This document shows, one piece after another, positions 25,571 to 33,181 of a stretch of 64,000 bases of DNA; within the stretch, counting starts at the first letter, position 1; each line of letters opens with the position of its first letter. The position numbers and the translations under genes are program-made. Source of the DNA: G963667675 sp965197565 (GTDB lineage Bacteria; Chloroflexota; Dehalococcoidia; Lucifugimonadales; UBA3495); contig CBDANK010000002.1 of assembly GCA_965197565.1 (NCBI GenBank), positions 967,508 through 1,031,507 on the forward strand, in the 5' to 3' direction. The notes under the pieces were generated by a model. That model saw only the letters and a program-made list of their open reading frames with translations, ran no database searches and was not told where the DNA came from.

Positions 25571-27340
25571 ATGAGGCACATGACGAAAGCCAAAGCCGTG
25601 GCCGTGGCTTTGCTGCTGTTGTTGGTTGCGGCTTGCCAATCCGCCAGCCCCACACCGTCGGGAACCCTTTCCCCAACCCTGGTTCCACCAACTCCCAGTG
25701 TGCAGCCTACATCGACAGTTTCGCCCACCCCCGCCGCGTCAAAAACAACGCCTCAGGCAACAGCCACGCCGGTGCCCAAGGCCACGCCCGTTCCGGCTAA
25801 GTATGCGATGCCAAAGGGTCAACGGGGCGGGTCTTTAAGAATCGCCGGTTTCGCCGACGTCCCGCACCGGGACGTACATCAGACCATTCAAGAAACCCTG
25901 GCTTCGCTGGGGCCGGGACTGGCTTACAGCCGCTTACTGCGGCTGCGGTCGGGGCCTGAATCCGAACAACCCAGCCTGATATTAGAGTGTGACCTTTGCT
26001 TGAGTTGGGAGTTGACTCCGGACTTTGCTTACGAGTTTCAGTTGCGGCCTGACGTCAAGTGGCAGGACCTGCCGCCGGTCGACGGACGGCCCTTGGTCGC
26101 CGATGACTTAGTCTTCAGCTACGAACGTTTGCGCACACCGGGCTGGCCCAACGCTCCGTTATTCTCGTCCATTGGGGAAATCGAAGCTTTGGGGCCGCAC
26201 ACTTTGCGGGTCGAGCTGGCCTCGGCCGATGCCGACGCCCTCTTGTCGCTGGCTGATGGGCACGCCAAGATTGTCGCCCGGGAAGTGGTGGAACAATACG
26301 GCGACCTGCGGGACAGCCCGGTGATCGGCACCGGTCCCTGGATATGGGAAGAAACCACAGCCGGCGTGGGGACCAACTTCAGGCGCAACCCGGACTACTT
26401 TGAAGATGGACTGCCTTTGCTGGACCAACTCCAAATAAAGGCTATTAGGACTCCAGAGGGGGACTTGTCGCTCACCGAAACGAGGCTTGCCGCATTCCAA
26501 GGAGGAATGGTGGATGTGGCCTTGCTGCCGCCACAGGAATGGCGGCAACTGGAGGATTCGAATAGCGGAATTGCTTCGATAATTTCCAGGCAAGCCGGGA
26601 CTGGCGTGGCTCTTTCAATGAACGTCCAAGCGCCGCCTTTGGACCGCTTATCGGTGCGCCGCGCCATCCTGAATTCTCTGGACCCTTGGGATTACATTGA
26701 CACCCTCTGGTCGGGCCAAGGCTTTGTGAGCTTGGGTGTGCCGGTGCAAGGTCCAGACTGGCTTCTAGGTCGGGACGAGATGCGCACCCAGCACTTTGCG
26801 GACCCGGGCGCGGCTCGGGAGTTGCTGGCTGCTTCCGGTGTGCCGGGGACGGTAGACATCGAGCTCACGGTGCGGACCGAGGAGCAAGGTGAAATATACC
26901 TCGACTTGGCCGAACGCATTGCCAAGGACCTGCGGCGGGTTGGGTTTAATCCCACAATTCGTCGCCTCAATCCCCTTCAATTCAGCGAGGCGGTCCTGGA
27001 GCACCGGGACTATGAGTTGGCGCTGGGAGTGCTGCCGCCTACGTCCACCACCAACAGTTTCCTGATGGGCTTGCTGCACAGCGAGGGGCGCTGGAACGTT
27101 ACAGGCCACCAAGACAGCGTGCTGGACGCTATGATACAGCAGCAAGCCGCCGAGTTTGACCCGGAGCAGCGTAAGCGGCAACTGGCCGAAATCCAACGCT
27201 ACGTCCTGAACCAAGCGTACTTGTTCACTCCTGTAAGCGACGGTTCCAGGTGGGTGTTTAATCAGGACGTCAAAGGGTTCTATCCCAATACCGCCCTGTC
27301 GGAGTACAACTACTGGTCTCGGGTGTGGCTGGAACGGTAG
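25571..27340 (+). CDS. ABC transporter substrate-binding lipoprotein, peptide/nickel type (SBP_bac_5)
   Basis: 589 aa. The signal sequence VAVALLLLLVAAC ends in a lipobox Cys22. A long Pro/Thr/Ser linker covers about 25-75. The DppA/OppA-type binding domain starts GGSLRIAGFAD and includes LRPDVKWQD, VADDLVFSYERLRTPG and GTGPWIWEE. It should sit on the outer face of the membrane and deliver peptides or similar solutes to a permease. No permease or ATPase gene is adjacent, so it is an orphan. GGAGGAG upstream of ATG 25571 sets the start. Its 3 prime end overlaps the convergent SufU-like gene by 31 bases. Confidence 0.92.
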   Translation: MRHMTKAKAVAVALLLLLVAACQSASPTPSGTLSPTLVPPTPSVQPTSTVSPTPAASKTTPQATATPVPKATPVPAKYAMPKGQRGGSLRIAGFADVPHRDVHQTIQETLASLGPGLAYSRLLRLRSGPESEQPSLILECDLCLSWELTPDFAYEFQLRPDVKWQDLPPVDGRPLVADDLVFSYERLRTPGWPNAPLFSSIGEIEALGPHTLRVELASADADALLSLADGHAKIVAREVVEQYGDLRDSPVIGTGPWIWEETTAGVGTNFRRNPDYFEDGLPLLDQLQIKAIRTPEGDLSLTETRLAAFQGGMVDVALLPPQEWRQLEDSNSGIASIISRQAGTGVALSMNVQAPPLDRLSVRRAILNSLDPWDYIDTLWSGQGFVSLGVPVQGPDWLLGRDEMRTQHFADPGAARELLAASGVPGTVDIELTVRTEEQGEIYLDLAERIAKDLRRVGFNPTIRRLNPLQFSEAVLEHRDYELALGVLPPTSTTNSFLMGLLHSEGRWNVTGHQDSVLDAMIQQQAAEFDPEQRKRQLAEIQRYVLNQAYLFTPVSDGSRWVFNQDVKGFYPNTALSEYNYWSRVWLER

Positions 27341-27783
27341 CTCTCAATCGCTACTTCCAGCGCAGTCCAAGGGAGAAGGGCGCACTTAATTCGAACAGGA
27401 AACCGGCGCACCACCGTCAGCGCCTTTAGTTGGCCCAAGTGGTCCTCCCAACCAGCGGGCAGCGGCTTGCCCCGCATCATGTCGTGAAACAACCGAGCCA
27501 AGTCAACCGACTCGCTTAGGTCCTTCCCTTGAAGCGCGTCGGCCATCATCGACGCAGTGGCTTGGATGATAGAACAACCCTCGGAATGGGCGCCCACTTG
27601 GACTACACAGCCGTTATCGTCCAGTTTGAGCCGCAGGGCCACCCGGTCTCCACAGAAAGGGTTGTATTCCTCGGCTTCCACATCGGCGTCAGGCACCGAG
27701 ACACGGTGGCGGGGACTACGGTAGTGGTCGAGGATCGCATCCCCATAGAGGCCGCCCAAGGGCACATCGGGGAGTTGAGGCAT
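27310..27783 (-). CDS. SufU-like Fe-S scaffold/sulfur-relay protein, second copy
   Basis: 157 aa. It keeps all the key residues of SufU: Cys and Asp in NPFCGDR, Cys in EGCSIIQAT and Cys in IKCALLPW. It also has the SufU-type insertion between the second and third cysteines. SufU accepts sulfur from SufS, usually through a zinc site. The canonical sufU lies at 28734-29183; this paralogue has 20 or so extra residues at both ends and is separated from the operon by a small helical gene and a mobile element. It could be a backup or a specialised sulfur acceptor. The C-terminal codons overlap the convergent binding-protein gene. Confidence 0.85.
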   Translation of the reverse strand: MPQLPDVPLGGLYGDAILDHYRSPRHRVSVPDADVEAEEYNPFCGDRVALRLKLDDNGCVVQVGAHSEGCSIIQATASMMADALQGKDLSESVDLARLFHDMMRGKPLPAGWEDHLGQLKALTVVRRFPVRIKCALLPWTALEVAIESYRSSHTRDQ

Positions 27784-27817
27784 GTTTATCTCGTATGGCC
27801 GTCAGTGGGCATAGCGG

Positions 27818-28171
27818 TTAGACCATGCCCTCTAGTTTATCGAGGAACTGCTTAATCCGGTCCAGATTTTCCCATACCATCTCTTGGGGCATCCAGGCTT
27901 GGGAGAAATTATCGTAAAGGCCGCTTGCAGCAGTGAACAGCGCCCCCAGTTGGCCATCGCTTGATTCGTGCACCAACCGGTTGACAGCCTGGTAGAGTTG
28001 GCGGTCGCCGTAACGTCCCCACCCCCTGTTTTCAGCTAGGCCCTTGACCATCTGGGCCGCGGCGCCCCAACCCTTTTCAGAGGCCTCCAGGAGGTCGTGC
28101 TGAGCCGCAGCCTCAACAGCTTTCGCCAACAACTCGCGGCTGGCGACGATGTATTCTTCAGCGGCCGCCAT
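27818..28171 (-). CDS. Small helical PaREP1/HEPN-like protein
   Basis: 117 aa, predicted nearly all helical. ASEKGWGAAAQMVKGLAENRGW resembles the PaREP1/HEPN-like family of small proteins, of which the function is unknown. No RxxxxH HEPN nuclease motif is evident, so toxin activity is not supported. GGAGGGAGT lies before ATG 28171. It is on the same strand as, and 34 bases upstream of, the second SufU-like gene, and may be cotranscribed. Confidence 0.7.
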   Translation of the reverse strand: MAAAEEYIVASRELLAKAVEAAAQHDLLEASEKGWGAAAQMVKGLAENRGWGRYGDRQLYQAVNRLVHESSDGQLGALFTAASGLYDNFSQAWMPQEMVWENLDRIKQFLDKLEGMV

Positions 28172-28354
28172 CTGAATTCACTCCCTCCGGTTCGGACGAT
28201 GTGAAGAGCCAGTCATATTCGGCAGGTCCCAGCTTAACACAAAAGGCGCGGCCAATCGTCCCGTATTATCCCTCTCTCTCTCTCTATATGTGTACGTATG
28301 ATATATGTTATATACGGGACTCTCAAACGCCGTTCAAGGTTTCGAGTCCTAGAG

Positions 28355-28566
28355 TAACCGTTCAGAGTTGACGGGGCGGCTCACTCCCGTCGTCCCGGCG
28401 CAGGGCCGGCCCAGTACCCCGATACGGGGCCGGGACCCAGGAAAACCAAGCCGCGGAAAGCCTTGAATCCGTAGCCGGCCCCTAGCGAGGACTTCCTGGA
28501 CTCCGGCCTTCGCCGGAGTGACGGGCTCGGAGAGCCGGAATAACCCCCTCGCCTCTGAACAATTAC
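28355..28566. mobile_element. MITE-like element, copy B (212 bp)
   Basis: Ends TAACCGTTCAGAGTTGA on the left and GTAATTGTTCAGAGG read inward from the right. Flanking 9-mers GTCCTAGAG (28346-28354) and GTCCTAGCG (28567-28575) match at 8 of 9 bases. The body is nearly identical to copy A, with 25 added bases forming a CCCCGATACGGGG hairpin near 28410. No coding capacity. The rest of 28172-28733 shows only a short AT-rich stretch (28272-28320) and no gene. Confidence 0.82.
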
Positions 28567-28733
28567 GTCCTAGCGACTTTCAGGCGGCTGCTGATCCAGT
28601 TCCCGTCTCAACTCGCTGGAACGGAAGGAGCAAGAGTTAACGGTGGGGAGTTTGCTGGGAAATCAGAGGGGGCAGACCTCATCCTCGGATGGTCGCCTCG
28701 TACTCAAACAAACGAGGCTCGTGTAGGGAAAAC

Positions 28734-29183
28734 TTACTCGGTGGTTATCGATTCGCCCCGGCCGTCCATGGCGGCCAGCAGAGTGTGCCACGCCAGAACG
28801 GCGCACTTGATCCGGGCGGGGTACTCGGCGACGCCGGCCAGGGACTCCAAGTCTCCCAGAGTGTCATAGTCCAAGTCTGCCTCGGGATCGGTCATCATCC
28901 GGCGAAAGGCCTCTGCCACTTGGTCCGCTTTCGCCAAGGTTTGACCTTTGACGCTTTGGGTCATCATCGAGGCTGAAGCCCTGGAGATGGCGCAACCAGA
29001 CCCCTGAAACCCTACGTCGGTAATGACGCCATCTTCCACTTTTAGGTACAGAGTAATTTGATCGCCGCAAAGAGGATTATATCCTTCGGCGGTCTCGCTA
29101 GGGTCCTCCAGATTGCGAAAGTTGCGGGGCTTGCTGTTGTGCTCCAGCAGAATTTCCTGGTAAAGCTCGTTAAGCCCGGACAT
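28734..29183 (-). CDS. sufU: SufU Fe-S cluster assembly sulfur acceptor
   Basis: 149 aa. Conserved Cys/Asp in NPLCGDQ, Cys in GSGCAISRASASMM and Cys in IKCAVLAW. The SufU-specific insertion (TDPEADLDYDTLGDL region) separates it from IscU. It takes persulfide sulfur from SufS for cluster assembly on SufBCD. Its ATG overlaps the sufS stop by one base (TAATG), so it is translationally coupled as the last gene of the suf operon. Confidence 0.94.
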   Translation of the reverse strand: MSGLNELYQEILLEHNSKPRNFRNLEDPSETAEGYNPLCGDQITLYLKVEDGVITDVGFQGSGCAISRASASMMTQSVKGQTLAKADQVAEAFRRMMTDPEADLDYDTLGDLESLAGVAEYPARIKCAVLAWHTLLAAMDGRGESITTE

Positions 29184-30466
29184 TAGCCGAAAACCTCAAT
29201 GACCCGGTCTATGCCTTTAATCAAAGCATCGATGTCTTCTTTGGTGTTGTAAAAAGCCAGAGAGGCGCGGGCAGTGGCGGATAGGCCGAATCGTTCCATC
29301 ACCGGCTGGGCGCAGTGATGACCGGTGCGCACCGCCACACCTTCCGCGTCCAATATAGTCCCGATGTCATGGGGGTGCACACCCTCCATAACGAAAGATA
29401 GTATTCCGGATTTCTGTTTGGCCGTGCCGATCATGCGCACATTACTGAGACTGGAGAGCGACTCCGTTCCATACTCCAGTAAACCGTGCTCGTAGGCGTC
29501 GATGCGGTCCAGTCCCAAGGCGGTAACATAGTCGATAGCAGCGCCTAGGCCGATGCTGCCGGCTATGTTGGGCGTCCCCGCCTCGAACTTGTGGGGCAGG
29601 GTATTGTAGATAGTCTTTTCGAAAGTCACCGACTTGATCATTTCGCCGCCGCCCTGGTATGGGGGCATGGCCTCAAGCCGCTCGGCCTTGCCGTAAAGGA
29701 TTCCGATTCCCGTGGGGCCGTACACTTTGTGGCCGGAGAAAGCGTAAAAGTCGCAGTCCAAGTCTCGGACGTCCACCGGACAGTGGGGGACGGCCTGGGC
29801 GCCGTCCAGCAGTACCGGGACCCCTTGGGCGTGGGCGATTTCCACCATCTTCTTCACCGGGTTGATGGTCCCCAGGGCATTTGACACTTGGACGACGGAA
29901 ACCAGCTTGGTGCGTTGGTTCAGAAGCTTCTCGTACTCCTCCAGCAGCAGTTCACCCTCGTCGTTCATGGGAATTACGCGCAGTTTGGCGCCCGTCTCTT
30001 GGCAGAGAATCTGCCAAGGCACGATATTGGAATGGTGCTCCATGGCAGAGATCACTATCTCGTCGCCTTCCTTGATGTTCTGCCTGCCGAAGCTCTGGGC
30101 CACTAGGTTGATTCCCTCGGTGGTCCCTCTTACAAAGACGATCTCCCGCTCGTCTCCGGCGTTGATAAAGCGCCGGACTTTGCTTCGGGCCGCCTCGTAG
30201 TCGGCGGTGGCCATTTGGCTGAGAGTATGGACACCCCGGTGGACGTTGGAATTCTCGGTAGTGTAATACCGGGCCAGCGCGTCGATAACCGCCTGGGGTT
30301 TCTGGCTGGTGGCGGCGTTGTCCAGATAAACCAAGGGCTTGCCGTTCACTGTCTGCCGCAGGATAGGGAAATCCTCCCTGATCCTGGCAACGTCGAATCC
30401 CGCGGCCGGTTCCGTTAACTGTTCCTCGAACTGTTTCCCGCGGGTTGTTGGGTTGCTATTGGTCAT
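29183..30466 (-). CDS. sufS: Cysteine desulfurase SufS (group II)
   Basis: 427 aa PLP enzyme that strips sulfur from cysteine for Fe-S clusters. Motifs: YLDNAATSQKPQ, HRGVHTLSQ, the PLP lysine in FSGHKVYGPTG near 244, and the catalytic Cys in VRTGHHCAQP near 385, in the short loop typical of group II enzymes. The N-terminus has about 25 residues before the domain. The start overlaps the sufD stop by four bases (ATGA). Confidence 0.96.
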   Translation of the reverse strand: MTNSNPTTRGKQFEEQLTEPAAGFDVARIREDFPILRQTVNGKPLVYLDNAATSQKPQAVIDALARYYTTENSNVHRGVHTLSQMATADYEAARSKVRRFINAGDEREIVFVRGTTEGINLVAQSFGRQNIKEGDEIVISAMEHHSNIVPWQILCQETGAKLRVIPMNDEGELLLEEYEKLLNQRTKLVSVVQVSNALGTINPVKKMVEIAHAQGVPVLLDGAQAVPHCPVDVRDLDCDFYAFSGHKVYGPTGIGILYGKAERLEAMPPYQGGGEMIKSVTFEKTIYNTLPHKFEAGTPNIAGSIGLGAAIDYVTALGLDRIDAYEHGLLEYGTESLSSLSNVRMIGTAKQKSGILSFVMEGVHPHDIGTILDAEGVAVRTGHHCAQPVMERFGLSATARASLAFYNTKEDIDALIKGIDRVIEVFG

Positions 30467-31821
30467 TCCCTACCCCCAAATGAAAGGACTGTAGCGGGTA
30501 TAGTTTGCATAAACAGCCTGTCCAGGTATTCTCGCAAAGGTCCGAGGCCCACCGTATCGATGATCTCCAGAGCGAAGGCATGGATTAACATCCGGCTGGC
30601 TGTTTCCGGGGCCAAGCCCCGGCTCCTCAAGTAGAACAACGAGTCCTTGTCAACATGGCCTGCGGTGGCCCCGTGGCCGCACTTCACATCGTCAGCGTAA
30701 ATGAGGAGGCTCGGCTTGCTGTCCACCTCGGCACGGTCCGACAACAGCAGGTTCTTGTCGCTCTGCTGAGCGTCGACCTTCTGAGCGTCTTTACGCACCA
30801 AGACCTGCCCGCCGAATACCGCTCTGGACTTCCCGTCCAGGATGCCTTTGTAATTTAGCCGACTGGAGGTGTACGGCTTGGCATGGTCGATGCTGATCAG
30901 GTTGTCCATGTGTTGGCCTTCAGTGGTCAGGTACAGCCCATTCAGCATACACGAGCTACCCGGCCCATCCAGCAGCACCTCGAAGTCGTTTCGGCCCAGG
31001 GTATTGCCCAAAGAAAACGAGGCCGACGAGAAGGCACTGTCCCGGCCCTGGCTAACCCGGCTGGCGCCCACATGAAAAGACTGGGGACTCTCCATTAGCA
31101 AGCGATAGTGGTCCACTTGGGCCCCATCGCCAACCGAGATTTCAGTCACCGTGTCGGTAAAGTATTCAGCGTTGGACGGACCAACATAGGTTTCCACAAC
31201 TGATACCGCGGCGTTTTCCTCCACCACTATCAAGGTCCTGGGGTAGGAAACCCTGGGCAATCCCCGCTCGGTTGTGACAAAAACAAGGTGCACCGGCGGA
31301 CTTGAAACACACCCCTTGGGCAGGCGCACGAAAGCGCCGTCATTGAGGAACGCTGTGTTCAGTGCGGTGAACCCGTCCTCTTGGAAGCCAGCGTACTCTG
31401 CCAGATGCTGCCGGACAACCGGCCCGTCGTAGTGGATGGCTTCCGCCAAACTGGCGACCCAGGCTCCGTTGACCGTCTTCGGCGTCGTAGACAACAATTC
31501 AGAGAATCGTCCGTCCACAAATACCAGATTGACCCACTCTTTATTCAACGGCGCAATTTCTTGTAGGTCACCGGCCGCCAAGCCAGCGTCTGGGTTGAGG
31601 TCCCAGGCATAGCCGAAAGCAGCCCTGGCTATGGGAGCGACGTTGGTATACTTCCACTTTTCGTTGCCCCGCCGGGCTGTGGGAAAACCCAACTGGGTAA
31701 AGCTAGCCCAAGCCTGGTCGCACAAACCGGTCAGCCAGCCAGGGGCCAAGACCGCCCGTTCATTCCGGGCTACTTGGAAGTCAGCTTCGTAATTATCGAG
31801 TTTAACCGCAGCTTGAGTCAT
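30463..31821 (-). CDS. sufD: Fe-S assembly protein SufD
   Basis: 452 aa. A beta-helix protein of the SufBCD scaffold. Typical N-terminal helical region with RRGNEKWKYTN. The core contains VVEENAAVSVVETY and the C-terminal SufB/SufD block DDVKCGHGATAGHVDKDSLFY-type sequence with RGL and ASRMLIHAF. It binds SufC and SufB. Eight bases separate it from the preceding small coiled-coil gene; sufS overlaps its stop. Confidence 0.95.
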   Translation of the reverse strand: MTQAAVKLDNYEADFQVARNERAVLAPGWLTGLCDQAWASFTQLGFPTARRGNEKWKYTNVAPIARAAFGYAWDLNPDAGLAAGDLQEIAPLNKEWVNLVFVDGRFSELLSTTPKTVNGAWVASLAEAIHYDGPVVRQHLAEYAGFQEDGFTALNTAFLNDGAFVRLPKGCVSSPPVHLVFVTTERGLPRVSYPRTLIVVEENAAVSVVETYVGPSNAEYFTDTVTEISVGDGAQVDHYRLLMESPQSFHVGASRVSQGRDSAFSSASFSLGNTLGRNDFEVLLDGPGSSCMLNGLYLTTEGQHMDNLISIDHAKPYTSSRLNYKGILDGKSRAVFGGQVLVRKDAQKVDAQQSDKNLLLSDRAEVDSKPSLLIYADDVKCGHGATAGHVDKDSLFYLRSRGLAPETASRMLIHAFALEIIDTVGLGPLREYLDRLFMQTIPATVLSFGGRE

Positions 31822-31829
31822 ATGACTCT

Positions 31830-32066
31830 TCAGTCTCCAATGAAACGGCTGGCAAAGATAGCCGCGAACAGCGCTCCGCCGAGGGCAAGAATGGCATAGA
31901 AAAGCCGATCAACACGCCGGTTCACCTCTTGTAGACCGGCTTGCAAGTCAGCCCTGAATTCACGCTGACCTCCCTGAAGTGAGGCGATATTGCCTTCGAG
32001 CCGTCCGATTACGCGCCATAAGGCGGCGGCGTCAATCTGACTGCCGGCGTCAGCGCCGGTTGTCAC
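31830..32066 (-). CDS. Small coiled-coil protein with C-terminal membrane anchor (first of three paralogues)
   Basis: 78 aa, no known family. Residues about 15-52 are a predicted amphipathic coiled coil (GRLEGNIASLQGG, LQAGLQEVNRRVDRLF). Residues 54-75 form one hydrophobic segment (YAILALGGALFAAIFAS). Its ATG overlaps the sufC stop by four bases and sufD follows after eight bases, so it is firmly in the suf operon. The product at 36639-36872 aligns along most of its length; the one at 32876-33175 shares the plan. It may tether or scaffold partners at the membrane (inference). Confidence 0.72.
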   Translation of the reverse strand: MTTGADAGSQIDAAALWRVIGRLEGNIASLQGGQREFRADLQAGLQEVNRRVDRLFYAILALGGALFAAIFASRFIGD

Positions 32067-32851
32067 TCGTTCACCTTGATCAGCTCACCGACGGATTCCC
32101 TGACCCAGTCGTAGCCCCTCTCTTCTAACTCGCGAGCCAGCTCGGGTCCGCCGGAGCGGACGATACGGCCGTCCAACAAAACGTGGACGTGGTCGGGAGT
32201 TATGTAATCTAGAATTCGTTGGTAGTGAGTGACCAAGACCACGGCGTTGGAGGGGGCCCTCAACCGGTTCACCCCATCGGAGACGACCCTCAAAGCGTCT
32301 ATGTCCAGGCCCGAGTCGGTTTCATCCAACAGCGCCAGCTTGGGCTCTAAGACCGCCATTTGCAGTATTTCGTTGCGTTTCTTTTCGCCGCCGGAAAAGC
32401 CTTCGTTTACCGCCCGTTTGATCAGGTCGGGGTCGATCTCCACCATTTTGATCTTTTCCCGCAGCAAGCGGTCAAAGTCCCGAGCCCCCATTTCTTCCTG
32501 GCCGTGGTGATCCCGCGATGCGTCCACCGCCGCTTTCAAGAACTGCCAGATACGCACCCCGGGAAGCTCCAAGGGATACTGGAAAGCGAGGAAAACCCCC
32601 TTCCGGGCGCGGACCTCCGGGTCCAACCCCAAAAGGTCCTCCCCCTCGTAGAGGACCTGTCCGCCGGTGACCGTGTATTCGGCTTTGCCTGCCAGAACAC
32701 TGACCAGCGTGCTTTTCCCGGAGCCGTTGGGCCCCATGATAGCGTGGACCTCTCCGGCGTTTACGGTCAGGTCTACGCCCTTGAGTATTTCCAGATCATC
32801 TGCGGAGACGTGCAGGTCTTGGACCTCGAGCATATTTGTGTTGTTATTCAT
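32063..32851 (-). CDS. sufC: Fe-S assembly ATPase SufC
   Basis: 262 aa ABC-type ATPase of the SufBCD complex. Walker A GPNGSGKST, signature FSGGEKKRNEIL, Walker B LALLDETDSGLD and switch HYQRILDY are all present. It drives conformational change of SufB-SufD during cluster assembly. The ATG is 25 bases from the previous coiled-coil gene; its stop overlaps the next one. Confidence 0.96.
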   Translation of the reverse strand: MNNNTNMLEVQDLHVSADDLEILKGVDLTVNAGEVHAIMGPNGSGKSTLVSVLAGKAEYTVTGGQVLYEGEDLLGLDPEVRARKGVFLAFQYPLELPGVRIWQFLKAAVDASRDHHGQEEMGARDFDRLLREKIKMVEIDPDLIKRAVNEGFSGGEKKRNEILQMAVLEPKLALLDETDSGLDIDALRVVSDGVNRLRAPSNAVVLVTHYQRILDYITPDHVHVLLDGRIVRSGGPELARELEERGYDWVRESVGELIKVNE

Positions 32852-32875
32852 CTTATCCGTTTGCTGCTGCTCCGA

Positions 32876-33175
32876 TTATGGAAGCAGCTTTACCGCCGCT
32901 ACTGCGAGAGCCGCAGCGGAGAATATGAACCCGCCCGACCATAGGGTAGTCCTTAACTCCACTCCCTTAATTTCTGCCCGCAGCCCGTTCTCTGACGCCT
33001 TGATTTCAGCTCGAAGCCCATTCTCGAAGGCCCTGATTTCGGCCCTCAGCCCGTTCTCTAACGCTGAAATTGATGCCCTAATTTCGGCCCTCAGACTGTT
33101 TTCCAGGGCATCTATACGACCTGGAAACTGCTCAAAAGCGCCTTCCAGCCGGCTTACCCGTTCTTCTAGAGTCAT
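32876..33175 (-). CDS. Small hendecad-repeat coiled-coil protein with C-terminal membrane anchor
   Basis: 99 aa, no known family. After LEERVSRLEGAFEQ there are four tandem copies of ENxLRAEI(R/K)A, mostly spaced 11 residues, then a hydrophobic end (SGGFIFSAAALAVAAV). The repeat is visible as about 33-nt tandem DNA units at 32965-33110. Eleven-residue periodicity fits a slightly right-handed coiled coil. It lies seven bases after sufB and before sufC in the same direction, so it is part of the suf transcript. It shares the RLEG start and TM end with the proteins at 31830 and 36639. Confidence 0.7.
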   Translation of the reverse strand: MTLEERVSRLEGAFEQFPGRIDALENSLRAEIRASISALENGLRAEIRAFENGLRAEIKASENGLRAEIKGVELRTTLWSGGFIFSAAALAVAAVKLLP

Positions 33176-33181
33176 CCGTTA

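Noticed and set aside
28272..28320. TC-rich then AT-rich stretch before MITE copy B
   Set aside because: Considered as an origin or promoter; it is short low-complexity DNA without DnaA boxes or clear -35/-10 pairs.
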